Shown piece by piece: positions 27,026 through 37,401 of a stretch of 64,000 nt of DNA; the first letter of the stretch is position 1, and the number at the start of each line of letters is the position of its first letter. The stretch is taken from the NCBI RefSeq assembly GCF_003382365.1, contig NZ_QTSU01000003.1:248001-312000 (forward strand), given 5' to 3'. The position numbers were made by a program, and so were the translations under genes. The notes under the pieces were generated by a model that was given only the letters and a program-made list of their open reading frames with translations, did not search any database and had not been told where the DNA came from. Origin of the DNA: Lysobacter silvisoli. Lineage in GTDB: Bacteria; Pseudomonadota; Gammaproteobacteria; Xanthomonadales; Xanthomonadaceae.

Positions 27026-27832
27026 CTAGCTGCGCAGGCCTACGCCGCGCTTGAGCAGCCACAGCCCCAGCGCCGCCAGCGCCGCCACGAAACCCAGCAT
27101 CAGCGAGTACGCCACCCACAGCGGCACGTCGCTGCTGCCCAGCAGCCCGTAGCGGAACGCGTTGACCATGTAGAAGATCGGATTGGCGTGGGTCAGCGTC
27201 TCCGCCCACGGCGGCAGCAGCTTGACCGAATAGAACACGCCGCCCAAATAGGTCAGCGGGGTCAGGATGAAGGTCGGCACGATCGCCACGTCGTCGAACT
27301 TCTTGGCGTAGACCGCATTGACGAAGCCGGCCAGCGAGAAGATCGTCGCGCCCAGCAGCACCGTGGTCAGCGTCACCAGCGGATGCGGCACCGCGACCTT
27401 GGTGAAGCACATCGCGATCAGCAGCACGATCGCGCCCACCATCAGACCGCGCAGCACCGCGCCGGCCACGTAGCCCCACAGGATCACCCAGTTCGGCATC
27501 GGGCTGACCAGCAGCTCTTCCACATGGCGGCCGAACTTGGCGCCGAAGAAGCTGGAGGAAATGTTGCCGTAGCTGTTCTGGATCACGCTCATCATCACCA
27601 GGCCGGGGACGATGAACTCCATGTAGCTGACCCCGCCCATGTCGCGGATCTGCGAGCCGATCAGGCCGCCGAAGATCAGGAAGTACAGGGTCATGGTGAT
27701 CGCCGGCGGCACCAGGGTCTGGCCCCAGATGCGCAGGATGCGCGCGACCTCGCGGCGGACGATGGTGCCGAACGCGGTCAGGTTGCGCTGCGCGTTGGAC
27801 GGCGCCGGGGCGTTGACGGCGGTGTCGCTCAT
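27026..27832 (-). CDS. yadH: ABC-2 type transporter permease (YadH-like)
   Basis: A 268-residue permease with six hydrophobic segments, closely following E. coli YadH: RIWGQTLVPPAITMTLYFLI, YMEFIVPGLVMMSVI, SSSFFGAKFGRHVEELLVSP, FDDVAIVPTFILTPLTYLGG and a C-terminal RGVGLRS. The start at 27832 overlaps the stop of the ATPase gene by 4 bp (ATGA). It forms the membrane part of an exporter with the upstream ATPase; substrate unknown. Confidence 0.92.
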   Translation of the reverse strand: MSDTAVNAPAPSNAQRNLTAFGTIVRREVARILRIWGQTLVPPAITMTLYFLIFGGLIGSQIRDMGGVSYMEFIVPGLVMMSVIQNSYGNISSSFFGAKFGRHVEELLVSPMPNWVILWGYVAGAVLRGLMVGAIVLLIAMCFTKVAVPHPLVTLTTVLLGATIFSLAGFVNAVYAKKFDDVAIVPTFILTPLTYLGGVFYSVKLLPPWAETLTHANPIFYMVNAFRYGLLGSSDVPLWVAYSLMLGFVAALAALGLWLLKRGVGLRS

Positions 27833-28863
27833 GCGCTTTGCTCCGGTTGCGCGGGCACGCTGTTGCCCAGCGGGCCCTTGTCGGCGTTGTCGCTGGTCAG
27901 GCGCACGAACAGCTCTTCCAGGCGGTTGGACTTGGTGCGCATGGAGCGCACGCGGATGCCGGCCTGGCCCAGCACCGCGAACACGCGGTTGAGGTCCATC
28001 TCGCGCGGCATCTCCAGGTCCAGGGTATGGTCGTCGGTGGCGCTGAGCGTGGCGCCTTCGATCGTCGGCAGCGTCGCCGGCAGCACGCCGTCGATATCGA
28101 ACAGGAAACCTTCCACGTCCAGCTTGGCCAGCAGCGCCTTCATCGGGCCCTGCTCGACGATGCGGCCGTGGTCGATGATGGCCAGGTTGCGGCAGAGGCT
28201 TTCGGCCTCTTCCAGGTAGTGCGTGGTCAGGATGATGGTGGTGCCGGCGGCGTTGATCTCGCGCAGGGTCTTCCACATGCCGCGGCGGATCTCGATGTCC
28301 ACGCCGGCGGTGGGTTCGTCCAGGATCAGCAGCTGCGGCCGGGTCATCATCGCGCGGGCGATCATCAGCCGGCGCTTCATGCCGCCCGACAGCGTGCGGC
28401 TCATCATGCCGGCCTTGTCCCAGAGCTGGGCGCGCTTGAGCTCCTCTTCGGCGCGCTCGATCGCCACCGACCGCGGCACGCCGTAGAAGCCGGCGTAGTT
28501 GACCAGGATGTCGAGCGGCTTCTCGAACATGTTGAAGTTCAGTTCCTGCGGCACCAGGCCGATCAGGCGCATCGCGTCGTCGCGGCGCGTGGCCAGGTCG
28601 GTGCCGAAGATCCGCACCTGGCCTGCGCTGAGGTTCACCAGCGAGCTGACGATGCCGATCAGGGTCGACTTGCCGGCGCCGTTGGGGCCCAGCAGGGCGA
28701 AGAAGTCGCCCGGGGCCACGTCCAGGGACACGCCCTTGAGCGCTTCGACGCGGTTGTCGTAGGTCTTGCGCAGGTCGCGCACGGACAGCGCCGGCACCGG
28801 GCCGGCGCCGTCGGCCGCCGCCGGCGTTGCCGCGGCGGCCGTTCCAGCTAGGTTCTGGGTCAT
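27829..28863 (-). CDS. yadG: ABC transporter ATP-binding protein (YadG-like)
   Basis: A 344-residue ATPase. Walker A LLGPNGAGKSTLIGIVSS (about 58-75), Q-loop VPQELNFNMFEKP, signature TLSGGMKRRLMIARA, Walker B LLILDEPTAGVDIEIRRG and H-loop TTHYLEEAESL. A roughly 100-residue C-terminal extension beyond the NBD carries the usual accessory domain of this subfamily. I start at ATG 28863 (MTQNLAGTAAAA); the frame extends further upstream but over the divergent ferredoxin reductase gene. Confidence 0.92.
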   Translation of the reverse strand: MTQNLAGTAAAATPAAADGAGPVPALSVRDLRKTYDNRVEALKGVSLDVAPGDFFALLGPNGAGKSTLIGIVSSLVNLSAGQVRIFGTDLATRRDDAMRLIGLVPQELNFNMFEKPLDILVNYAGFYGVPRSVAIERAEEELKRAQLWDKAGMMSRTLSGGMKRRLMIARAMMTRPQLLILDEPTAGVDIEIRRGMWKTLREINAAGTTIILTTHYLEEAESLCRNLAIIDHGRIVEQGPMKALLAKLDVEGFLFDIDGVLPATLPTIEGATLSATDDHTLDLEMPREMDLNRVFAVLGQAGIRVRSMRTKSNRLEELFVRLTSDNADKGPLGNSVPAQPEQSA

Positions 28864-28977
28864 GGGGTCGGGTATCGGCGGTGGGCCTGCGCCGCGAGCC
28901 GCGCGGCGATAACCGGTAGTATAGGCGTCCCCGTGGCCGCGCTTGAGCCACAGACTGTTGCAGGTTTGTCGGTAACC

Positions 28978-29730
28978 GTGGCCATCCAGCATTTTCCCCT
29001 CAAGCTCGTCTCGCGCCGCATGCTGGCCCCCACCGTGGGCCATTACGCCTTCGTCCGCGACGACGGCCAACCGCTGGACTACATCCCGGGCCAGTTCATC
29101 CAGGTCCATTTCCAGTACGCCGACGGCACCGCGACCAAGCGCAGCTATTCGCTGGCGACCATCCACGACCACGCCCTGGGCGCGGGCGAAGAGGTCGAGA
29201 TCGCGGTCAGCTACGTGCCCGGCGGCGCCGCCACCGCGCTGTTCGAGAGCCTGGCCGAAGGCGGCACGATCAACGCCAGCGGCCCGTTCGGCCGCTTCTG
29301 CCTGGCCCCGAACGACGCCAACCGCCGCTATCTGCTGATCGCCACCGGCACCGGCGTGACCCCGTACCGGGCCATGCTGCCGCAGCTGGAAGCGCAGATC
29401 CGCGATCGCGGCATCGAGGTGGTGCTGCTGTTCGGCGCGCGCACGCCGGAAGAGCTGCTCTACGGCGACGAGTTCCGCGCCTTCGCCGATCGCGTGCCCG
29501 GCTTCCGCTTCGTGCCCTGCTTCTCGCGCGAGCTGCCCGCCGACCCGCACCCGGACGTGCGCCACGGCTACGTGCAGCAGTTCCTGGCCGAATTCTCGCC
29601 CGACGGCGCGAACGATATCGCCTACCTGTGCGGCAACCCGAACATGGTCGATGCCTGCTTCGAGTCGCTGAAGGAATACGGCCTGCCGGTGCCGGCGATC
29701 CGCCGCGAGAAGTACGTCAGCAGCAAGTGA
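28978..29730 (+). CDS. fpr: Ferredoxin--NADP reductase
   Basis: A 250-residue FAD flavoprotein moving electrons between NADPH and ferredoxin/flavodoxin, often for oxidative stress defence. FAD motif KRSYSLATIH (about 60), NADP(H) motif ATGTGVTPYRAMLPQ and CGNPNMVD are clear. Start at GTG 28978 (MAIQHFPLKLVSRRM) fits family length; GTG 28933 is in frame but adds an unrelated N-terminus. Divergent from yadGH. Confidence 0.9.
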   Translation: MAIQHFPLKLVSRRMLAPTVGHYAFVRDDGQPLDYIPGQFIQVHFQYADGTATKRSYSLATIHDHALGAGEEVEIAVSYVPGGAATALFESLAEGGTINASGPFGRFCLAPNDANRRYLLIATGTGVTPYRAMLPQLEAQIRDRGIEVVLLFGARTPEELLYGDEFRAFADRVPGFRFVPCFSRELPADPHPDVRHGYVQQFLAEFSPDGANDIAYLCGNPNMVDACFESLKEYGLPVPAIRREKYVSSK

Positions 29731-29743
29731 GCGTGGCGGTGCC

Positions 29744-30847
29744 TCAACGGGCCGGCGCGAGATAGAACTCGGCGATCTTCGGCACGAACCGCTGCGGCTG
29801 GGCGCCGGCCAGATTGGTCAGCACGATCACCGCCAAGTCCTGATCCGGATACACCACGAACGCCGCACGCGCGCCGCCGATACCGGCGACCTGGCGCTGC
29901 GGCGCGGCTTGCAGCACGGGCCAGCCCAGACCCCACTCGCCTGCGGAGCCGTCGTTCAGTCGCTCCGGCGTCCACATGGCGCGCAAGGCCGGGGCGCCGA
30001 TCAAGCGTCCCTCCGACAGCGCGATCAGCCAGCGCGCCAGTTCGTCGGCCGTGGTCTGGATGCCGCCGCCGGCCCACAGGCTGTAGGGAATCTCGTAGGC
30101 CCAATGCGACAGGCGCGTGGTTTCGCCGTTGCTCAGCGGCTGGCGCGGCGTGTACGCGTAGACCGTGGCCGCGCCGGCGATCAGCTCGTAGCTGTCGCCG
30201 AAGCTGGTGCGCGGCATGCCAACCGCGGAGAACTGATGGTCGCTCAGATAACGCTCGTAGCTGTGGCCCGTGACCTTGGCGACGATCTGTGCGAGCAGGC
30301 CGTAGTTGGTCTGGTTGTAGGCGAATCGGTCGCCGGGACCCGCGGTCGCCGGCAGCGCCTTGACCGCCTGCCAGGCGTCGGCTTCGCCGCTTCTGATCAT
30401 CGCGCCGTTCGCATCGACGATATCGGGCAGACCCGAGGTGTGCGCCAGCAGCTGGCGCACGCGGATGCCGCGCCAGGCCTCGGGCAAGTCGCTCAAGTAC
30501 CGCGAAACCGGCGCGTCCAGTTCCACCTGCCCGGCTTCGACCAGCTGCATCAGCGCCACGCCGGTGAAGGCCTTGGTCGCGGAGTTGATCGGGAATCGCG
30601 TTTGCGCGGTGACCGGCACGCGGTTCTCGACGTTGGCCCAGCCATAGCTTTCGCTGAGCACCACGCGGCCGTTGCGCACCACCGCGACCTGCAGGCCGGG
30701 GATGCGCTGCTGCTCCAGGGTTTGCTGCACGAACTGCCGCGCGCGCGCGTTGGCTCGCAGCAGCGCCCGGTCATCGCCCGCGGCGCAGGGAAACGACAGC
30801 AACGCGGCGAGCGCTACGGCGGCGGTACGGAGCTTGGACCATCGCAT
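29744..30847 (-). CDS. Beta-lactamase/PBP-like serine hydrolase, exported
   Basis: A 367-residue class C-like serine hydrolase with a signal peptide (VALAALLSFPCAAGD). The nucleophile motif SxxK is INSATKAF (about 90-97) and YxN is visible as YNQTNYG (about 185). Such proteins are esterases, D-aminopeptidases or DD-peptidases more often than true beta-lactamases. A GGAGG ribosome site is placed correctly before ATG 30847. It converges with fpr (13 bp apart) and is divergent from the iron-permease-like gene. Confidence 0.88.
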   Translation of the reverse strand: MRWSKLRTAAVALAALLSFPCAAGDDRALLRANARARQFVQQTLEQQRIPGLQVAVVRNGRVVLSESYGWANVENRVPVTAQTRFPINSATKAFTGVALMQLVEAGQVELDAPVSRYLSDLPEAWRGIRVRQLLAHTSGLPDIVDANGAMIRSGEADAWQAVKALPATAGPGDRFAYNQTNYGLLAQIVAKVTGHSYERYLSDHQFSAVGMPRTSFGDSYELIAGAATVYAYTPRQPLSNGETTRLSHWAYEIPYSLWAGGGIQTTADELARWLIALSEGRLIGAPALRAMWTPERLNDGSAGEWGLGWPVLQAAPQRQVAGIGGARAAFVVYPDQDLAVIVLTNLAGAQPQRFVPKIAEFYLAPAR

Positions 30848-30986
30848 GCGACCTCCAGGAACGGATGACGGAGCCGAGCGTCTGTGATGCGCCCTGCACC
30901 GCCGAGGTTTAATCCCCGCAGCGCTCTGCACCTGGGCTCCACGCCGATGCCGCCACCATGACCCTCCCGCCATCTTGGGAACGGTC

Positions 30987-31391
30987 ATGAGCATGCAAGC
31001 CGGGTTCACTCGCCTCGCCAAGGCGGCCGCGCGCTTCACCGGGCGGCCGCTGTGCTTCGCCATCGCCTCCGGGCTGGTTCTGGTGTGGCTGATCAGCGGA
31101 CCCTTGTTCGGTTTCAGCGACACCTGGCAGCTGGTCATCAACACCGGCACCACCATCATCACCTTCCTGATGGTGTTCCTGATCCAGAACACCCAGAACC
31201 GCGACACCGAGGCCATGCAGATCAAGCTCGACGAACTGATCCGGGCCACGCGCGAGGCACACAACGCTCTGCTCGATCTGGAGGAGTTGGACGAGGCCGC
31301 CCTGGATAAGTACCGCGGCCGCTACCAGGCCTTGGCCAAGTCGGCGCGCGACCGCGGCGAAAGCGAAGACCTGGAGCCGCCGGATCGCTAG
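30987..31391 (+). CDS. Low-affinity iron permease-family membrane protein
   Basis: A 134-residue protein of the Fet4-like/PF04120 family with two membrane helices (CFAIASGLVLVWLISG and VINTGTTIITFLMVFLIQNT), the conserved QNTQNRDTEAMQIKLDELI segment right after the second helix, and a charged helical tail. The iron transport label comes from the yeast homologue; bacterial members are not well characterised. Start at ATG 30987; ATG 30993 is also possible. Confidence 0.85.
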   Translation: MSMQAGFTRLAKAAARFTGRPLCFAIASGLVLVWLISGPLFGFSDTWQLVINTGTTIITFLMVFLIQNTQNRDTEAMQIKLDELIRATREAHNALLDLEELDEAALDKYRGRYQALAKSARDRGESEDLEPPDR

Positions 31392-31451
31392 CCCCCGGGG
31401 GAGGAGCTGCGCAAGCTGCGACCGCGAATCCGCAGCTACGCCGAAACCCTG

Positions 31452-31768
31452 TTACAACAACAACAGCTTCCGCCTGCTGCGCATGCGGGTCACTTTCTCT
31501 TGCTTGCCCAAGAGAAAGTAACCAAAGAGAAGGGCAATGTTATTTCGACGCCGTGCGCGGCGAGTTTGGAGCTTGCGCGGTGATTTTTCGATAGGCCATC
31601 CGTGGCCTAGCGAAAAACGGCGCACATCCTGTGCGCCGCCCTTCGGGTCTTCCGATTAGGACCGCGAGGGCGATAACGGCGTTTTAGGTCAAGAGCATTC
31701 GCGCTTTGCGCTCACTCCCTCACCCTAACCCTCTCTCGTAAACGGGGTGCGGGTTGGGGTGAGGGCGA
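31452..31768 (-). repeat. Long multi-hairpin intergenic repeat, copy D (inverted)
   Basis: The only copy in opposite orientation, between two co-directional genes. The stem here is CACTTTCTCTTG/CAAGAGAAAGTAAC with another loop, a double compensatory change relative to copies B, C and E. I see no gene in 31392-31927. Confidence 0.82.
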
Positions 31769-31927
31769 GCGCAGCGACAAGCTGCCGCCGTCAAAACAAG
31801 CCGCCCTCCTCCGCGTTCTCATATCCGAGAACGCAGCAGCCACTGCCTACCCCCTCTTCGGTCACATTTTTCCGCCAGCCCCCGTCTGTCATCCTGAAGG
31901 CGCATCGCCTTAGGACGAGAGGGATTC

Positions 31928-33439
31928 ATGCGTATCACCCCACCCCTGGTGGCCGCGCTGGCGGCTGCCGTGTTGCTGGCCGGTTGCGGGCGCGAGCCGG
32001 CGGCGCCGGCCGAGGCCGGTGTCGGCCAGCGCCTGTACGGCCGCATCGCGTTCAAACCCTGTTCGCTGACCAGCCCGTTCGCGGCCGATTCCATCGCCGC
32101 GCAGTGCGCGCGTTTCGCCGTGCCCGAGAACCCGGCCCAGCCCAAGGGTCGCCAGGTCCAGCTCAACATCGCCTGGCTGCCGGCCACCGATCAGGCCGAC
32201 ATCGCCGCCGACCCGGTGTTCTTCCTGGCCGGCGGCCCCGGCCAGGCCGCGACCGAGGTCTGGCCGACCCTGGACGCGGCCTTCCGCGAGGTGCGCAAGC
32301 ACCGCCACGTGATCCTGGTCGACCAGCGCGGCACCGGCCAGTCCAACCCGCTGATCTGCCGCAACGCCAAGGGCGACAGCGCGGTGATGGAGGACGAGGC
32401 CACCAGCACCGAGGCGGTGGTCAAGTTCGCCGCCGACTGCGCGGCCAAGCTGCAGGCCGATCCGCGCTACTACACCACCACCGACGCGGTGCGCGACCTG
32501 GACAGCGTGCGCGCGGCGCTGGGCGCGGCGCAGATCGACGTGGTCGGCGGCTCCTACGGCACCCGCGTGGCGCAACAGTATGCGGCGCGCTATCCGCAGC
32601 ACACCCGCGCGGTGGTCATCGACGGCGTGGTGCCCAACGAACTGGTGCTGGGCTCCGAACACGCGCGCAACCTGGACGCGTCGCTGGCGCTGCAGTTCGA
32701 GCAGTGCCGCAAGAACCCGACCTGCCGCCAGCGCTTCGGCGACGACCCGCGCGCGCAGTTGCGCAAGCTGATGGCGCGGCTGAAGGAACAGCCGGTGGAA
32801 GTCGAGTACCGCGACCCGACCACCGGCGAGCTCAAGCGCGACACCGCCACCGCCGGCGCGGTGGCCGGCCTGACCCGCATGTTCGCCTACGCGCCGCAGG
32901 CCGCCGCCCTGCTGCCGCTGGTGCTCAACGAAGCCGACCAGGGCCGCTACGCGCCGCTGATGTCGCTGGCGCAGCTGATCCAGGGCCAGGTCAGCGAACA
33001 GATCATGCACGGCATGCAGCTGTCGGTGATCTGCGCCGAGGACGCCGACCTGCTCAAGGACGATCCGGCCGATGCCGACACCGTGATGGGCAGCGACCTG
33101 TCCACGGTGCTGGTGGCGCAGTGCAAGGTCTGGCCGACCGGCAAGCGCCCGGCCGACTTCCACGCACCGTTCCGATCGCAGCTGCCGACCCTGGTGCTGT
33201 CGGGCGAGTTCGACCCGGTCACGCCGCCGCGCTACGGCGAGCAGGTGCTCAAGGGCCTGCCCAACGGCCGGCACCTGGTGCTGCGCGGCCAGGGCCACGG
33301 CAGCTTCGCCTCGGGCTGCATGCCCAAGCTCATGGGCCAGTTCCTGGAGAGCGCCGACGCCAAGTCGCTGAACGCCAAATGCCTGGACTCGCTGGGCTAC
33401 GTGCCGCCGTTCGTGTCCTTCAACGGTTGGGAGCCGTAG
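31928..33439 (+). CDS. TAP-like alpha/beta hydrolase lipoprotein (tripeptidyl/proline iminopeptidase type)
   Basis: A 503-residue protein with a lipoprotein signal (AAAVLLAGC, acylated Cys at about 20). α/β-hydrolase features: oxyanion strand VFFLAGGPGQAA, VDQRGTGQSNP, nucleophile elbow VGGSYGTR (Ser about 204), acid segment LSGEFDPVTPP and catalytic His in GQGHGSF. The C-terminal TAP-like domain suggests an N-terminal tri- or aminopeptidase acting in the periplasm. Single gene. Confidence 0.9.
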   Translation: MRITPPLVAALAAAVLLAGCGREPAAPAEAGVGQRLYGRIAFKPCSLTSPFAADSIAAQCARFAVPENPAQPKGRQVQLNIAWLPATDQADIAADPVFFLAGGPGQAATEVWPTLDAAFREVRKHRHVILVDQRGTGQSNPLICRNAKGDSAVMEDEATSTEAVVKFAADCAAKLQADPRYYTTTDAVRDLDSVRAALGAAQIDVVGGSYGTRVAQQYAARYPQHTRAVVIDGVVPNELVLGSEHARNLDASLALQFEQCRKNPTCRQRFGDDPRAQLRKLMARLKEQPVEVEYRDPTTGELKRDTATAGAVAGLTRMFAYAPQAAALLPLVLNEADQGRYAPLMSLAQLIQGQVSEQIMHGMQLSVICAEDADLLKDDPADADTVMGSDLSTVLVAQCKVWPTGKRPADFHAPFRSQLPTLVLSGEFDPVTPPRYGEQVLKGLPNGRHLVLRGQGHGSFASGCMPKLMGQFLESADAKSLNAKCLDSLGYVPPFVSFNGWEP

Positions 33440-33479
33440 GTACTGGGGACGAACTGCGACGGTCAACATCGCCTCGATC

Positions 33480-33564
33480 CGTCATCCCCGCGAAGGCGGG
33501 GATCCAGGGCTTTATCCAGACAGGACGCTGAAGTTTCTGGATCCCCGCTTTCGCGGGGATGACG
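33480..33564. repeat. Paired inverted REP-like palindromes (GGGGATCC family)
   Basis: Inverted units at 33480-33507 and 33537-33564 between the hydrolase and natA. Third pair of the family in the window. Confidence 0.8.
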
Positions 33565-33612
33565 AGCAAAAACACGATCCGCATCGTTTAGCCATTCTTG
33601 AGCCCAATCACC

Positions 33613-34355
<743 letters not shown>

Positions 34356-34359
<4 letters not shown>

Positions 34360-35555
34360 AGACCTCCCCGAAGACCTCCTGGATGACCGCCACCTGGGCG
34401 GTGGTGCGCAAGGAATTGCGCGACATCGGCCGCGACCGCCGCACCCTGGCGCTGGCGCTGCTGCTGGGCCCGCTGCTGTATCCGCTGCTGATGCTGGGCA
34501 TGGGCTCGCTGGCCGAGAAGCGGGCCAAGACCCAGTTGGACCAGACCCTGGAAGTGCCGGTGCTCGGCGCCGAGCGCGCGCCCAACCTGGTGGCCTACCT
34601 GGCCACGCGCGGCATCGTCGCGACCCAACCGCCGGCCGACCTGGACCAGGCGATCGCGCGCCAGGACGTGGACGTGGCCCTGCAGATCGGCGCCGACTAC
34701 GGCAAGCAATGGAAGGAGGGCCAGCCGGCGCTGGTGGAGATCGTGCAGGACAGCACGCGACGCGACGCCGAGATTCCCAGCGCGCGCCTGCGTTCGGCGC
34801 TGGAGGCCTACAGCCAGCAGGTCGGCGCGCTGCGCCTGCTCGCGCGCGGCCTGTCGCCTGCGATCGCGCGCCCGGTCAATGTGGGTACGCGCGACCTGGC
34901 CACGCCCGAGGCCAAGCGCGGGCTGATGCTGTCCTTCATGCTGCCGTACCTGCTGATCTTCTCGTCCTTCATCGGCGGCGCGGCCCTGATCCTGGACGCG
35001 ACCGCGGGCGAGCGCGAACGCCAGTCGCTGGAACCGCTGCTGGCCACGCCGGCCGCACGCGGCGCCATCGTCAGCGGCAAGATCGCCGCCGCCTGCCTGC
35101 TCGGCCTGACCTCGCTGCTGCTCACGCTGCTGGCGTTCAAGCTCAGCGCGCAGATGGGCGGCGGCACCATGCGCATGCTGGACGTGAGCTTCATGGCGAT
35201 CGGCAAGATGCTGCTGATCCTGCTGCCGATGCTGTTCATCGGCACCGCCCTGCTCACCTACCTGGCCGCCGGCGCCAAGAGCATCAAGGAAGCGCAGAGC
35301 CACATGACCTGGCTGATGCTGATGCCGATGGTGCCCACGGTGATCCTGATGGTGAACCCGCTCAAGACCCAGCTGTGGCAGTTCATGGTGCCGTTCCTGG
35401 CGCAGAACCAGCTGCTGCTGAAGGTGATCCGCGGCGAGTTCATCACCATGCAGGTGTGGATGATCTATCTCAGCGCGGGCTTCGCATTGGCAGCGCTGCT
35501 TTGGTACGCGGCGGTGCGGCGCTATCACAATGAGCGCTTGGCGATTTCGGGTTGA
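34356..35555 (+). CDS. natB: ABC-2 type permease (NatB-like)
   Basis: A 399-residue permease with a large exported loop between helix 1 (LALALLLGPLLYPLLMLGMG) and the C-terminal helix bundle. The conserved block DATAGERERQSLEPLLATPA after FIGGAALIL is typical of NatB/ABC-2 exporters of sodium or small drugs. Translationally coupled to natA and closed by a strong terminator, so natAB is a two-gene operon. Confidence 0.87.
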
Positions 35556-35579
35556 GGGATCGCCGCTATCGTGCAATAC

Positions 35580-35611
35580 GAAAAGCCCGGCCTGGTGCCG
35601 GGCTTTTCTTT
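35580..35611 (+). terminator. Rho-independent terminator of natAB
   Basis: A 12 bp perfect stem GAAAAGCCCGGC/GCCGGGCTTTTC with loop CTGGT, followed by TTTG, 25 bp after the natB stop. Confidence 0.9.
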
Positions 35612-35653
35612 GACGGGGCGGGTGTATCGGTGCGTTCGCGGTCATTCGGTTTT

Positions 35654-36076
35654 CGCGTGCCCTCACCCCAACCCCTCTCCCGCAAGCGGGAGAGGGGCTA
35701 AAGCACAAGCAGCGGCGTCGGATGTGTTCCCTCTCCCGCTTGCGGGAGAGGGCTAGGGTGAGGGGGTGAGCGCAGCGAATGCTCTTGACCCTCGCTCGGG
35801 CACCGAACTCGCCGTCCCAATAGAAGACCCCGAGGGCGGCGCACAGGAGGTGCGCCGTTTTTCGCTGGCACAGGATGTGCCATCGAAAAATCCCCGCGCC
35901 AACTCCGCTCTCGCACGGGAGCTCTGGCCAAGCGTTTTTCTTTGGTTACTTTCTTTTGACGCTTATCAAAAGAAAGTAACCCGGCCGCTTGCGGACGGAA
36001 GCTGTTGCTGTTGCTTCAACCACCCCACCCACACACCTTCGCGGGTTCGGAGCAATCGCGGCTCACGCCGCTCCTA
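35654..36076 (+). repeat. Long multi-hairpin intergenic repeat, copy E
   Basis: The best-preserved copy. The 15 bp stem GTTACTTTCTTTTGA/TCAAAAGAAAGTAAC with loop CGCTTA is perfect (35945-35980). It lies between the converging natB and the TonB-domain lipoprotein gene. Apart from the two terminators, 35556-36189 holds no gene. Confidence 0.87.
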
Positions 36077-36103
36077 CCCCAGAGCGGGCGGCGACGGATT
36101 CCA

Positions 36104-36134
36104 CAAACGACAACGCCCGGCCGGAGCCGGGCGT
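36104..36134 (-). terminator. Rho-independent terminator of the TonB-domain lipoprotein gene
   Basis: On the minus strand, stem ACGCCCGGC/GCCGGGCGT with a four-base loop, then TGTCGTTTGT. Confidence 0.7.
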
Positions 36135-36189
36135 CGCGTTGGCTGCGGCGGGTCCCCTGTGCGCGTGCGCACTCCCGCCGGGTCCGGGC

Positions 36190-37230
36190 TTAGCCGCCCG
36201 GATTGAAGCCGATGGTGCGGCGCGTGGTGACCGGCGAAGCCACCGGCTGGAAGCGCCACTTGCGCACCGCGTTGACCGCTTCGCGGTCGAAGATGCGCGC
36301 CGGGTTGGAGCGCACCACGCGCGCGGCGGTGACCGAACCGTCGGTGCCCACCGTGAACTCCACCTGCACCTCGCCCGACTGGCCGGCGCGCAGCGCCTCC
36401 GGCGGGTAGCGCGGGGCCGGCGTCGACACCGCGCGCAGGTCGGCGCCTGCGGTCGGCGTGGCGGACGCGGCCTGGCGGGCCTCGGCGGCACGCTGGTCGG
36501 CGGCGCGCTGATCGGCCGCACGCTGGTCCGCGGCGCGCTGGTCGGCCGCACGCTGCTCGGCCTCGCGGGTCGCCGCCGCCTGCCGCTCGGCGGCCTGCGA
36601 GGCGGCCAGCTGGGCGGCGGCCTGCTTCTGCTGCTGTTCCTGCTGGGCCAGGCGCTGCTTCTCGAGCTCGGCCTGCTTCTTGACCTGTTCTTCGGCGGTC
36701 AGCGCCTGCTGCTCGGTGCGCTTGGCCACTTCCTGCTGCTTGGCGGTGATGCTGGCCTTCAGGCGCGCGAGCGCCGGGTGCTGGGCATCGGCCTTTTCCA
36801 GCAGCGCGGACAGGCGCTGGGCTTCGGCGAAGTCCTCGCGGCCCACGCTCTGTTCGGTCGCGATGACCGTCATCGGCAGCAGGTCGGTCAGCGCGCTGGA
36901 CACCGCGGCGTCGGCCGGGGCCTTGTCGCGCAGGGCCAGGTAGTACTCGACCGCGTTGTCTTCGGCCGGGGCGTACAGACGGTTCTCGGCGTAGGCCTTA
37001 CGGGCGGCCTCGCGGAGCTGGTCGGCGGACAAGGCCGAGACCTTGGCCGAAACGGCGGTTTCCGGCGTCACCGCCGGCGCGGCGGTGGCCGTGGCGTCGG
37101 CGGCCGGGTCTTGGGCGGCGGGATCCTTGCCGCCGCATGCGGCCAGGGCGCCGGCCAAGGCCAGAACCAGAGCGGCATGCGAAACGATGGATAGCCGGCG
37201 TGTACGCCGGTCGTTTTGATTCACAGTCAT
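36190..37230 (-). CDS. Lipoprotein with C-terminal TonB domain
   Basis: A 346-residue protein with a lipobox (LAGALAACGG, Cys about 32). The middle contains a long Ala/Gln/Glu-rich helix with five near-identical RAADQ units encoded by 15 bp tandem repeats, and the last 80 residues are a TonB C-terminal domain (YPPEALRAGQSGEVQVEFTV, DREAVNAVRKWRFQP). Lipid anchoring plus a long rod plus TonB domain is unusual; classical TonB is held by an inner-membrane helix (the copy at 52496). It may bridge envelope layers without ExbB/D. GGGGAG precedes the ATG. Confidence 0.82.
   Translation of the reverse strand: MTVNQNDRRTRRLSIVSHAALVLALAGALAACGGKDPAAQDPAADATATAAPAVTPETAVSAKVSALSADQLREAARKAYAENRLYAPAEDNAVEYYLALRDKAPADAAVSSALTDLLPMTVIATEQSVGREDFAEAQRLSALLEKADAQHPALARLKASITAKQQEVAKRTEQQALTAEEQVKKQAELEKQRLAQQEQQQKQAAAQLAASQAAERQAAATREAEQRAADQRAADQRAADQRAADQRAAEARQAASATPTAGADLRAVSTPAPRYPPEALRAGQSGEVQVEFTVGTDGSVTAARVVRSNPARIFDREAVNAVRKWRFQPVASPVTTRRTIGFNPGG
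36491..36560. repeat. 15 bp tandem repeat coding RAADQ units
   Basis: Almost five copies of a 15 bp unit related to CGCTGGTCGGCGGCG encode RAADQ repeats in the rod of the TonB-domain lipoprotein. Such in-frame repeats change length easily between strains. Confidence 0.85.
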
Positions 37231-37401
37231 TGGTTAAAACTCCCCTGAAGTGCGCCGTAGCGAGCACACGCCGGATAGGACGCGCTAGCGAGCCGCGTTT
37301 GTCAAGCGCCGGGCCGCAAAAAACGGGCCAGGCCGGCTGAACCGGGGATTGTGACCGATCGCGGCCGCAACGGTTCCCGGCAGGCGCTTGGTTTGCCGAT
37401 C

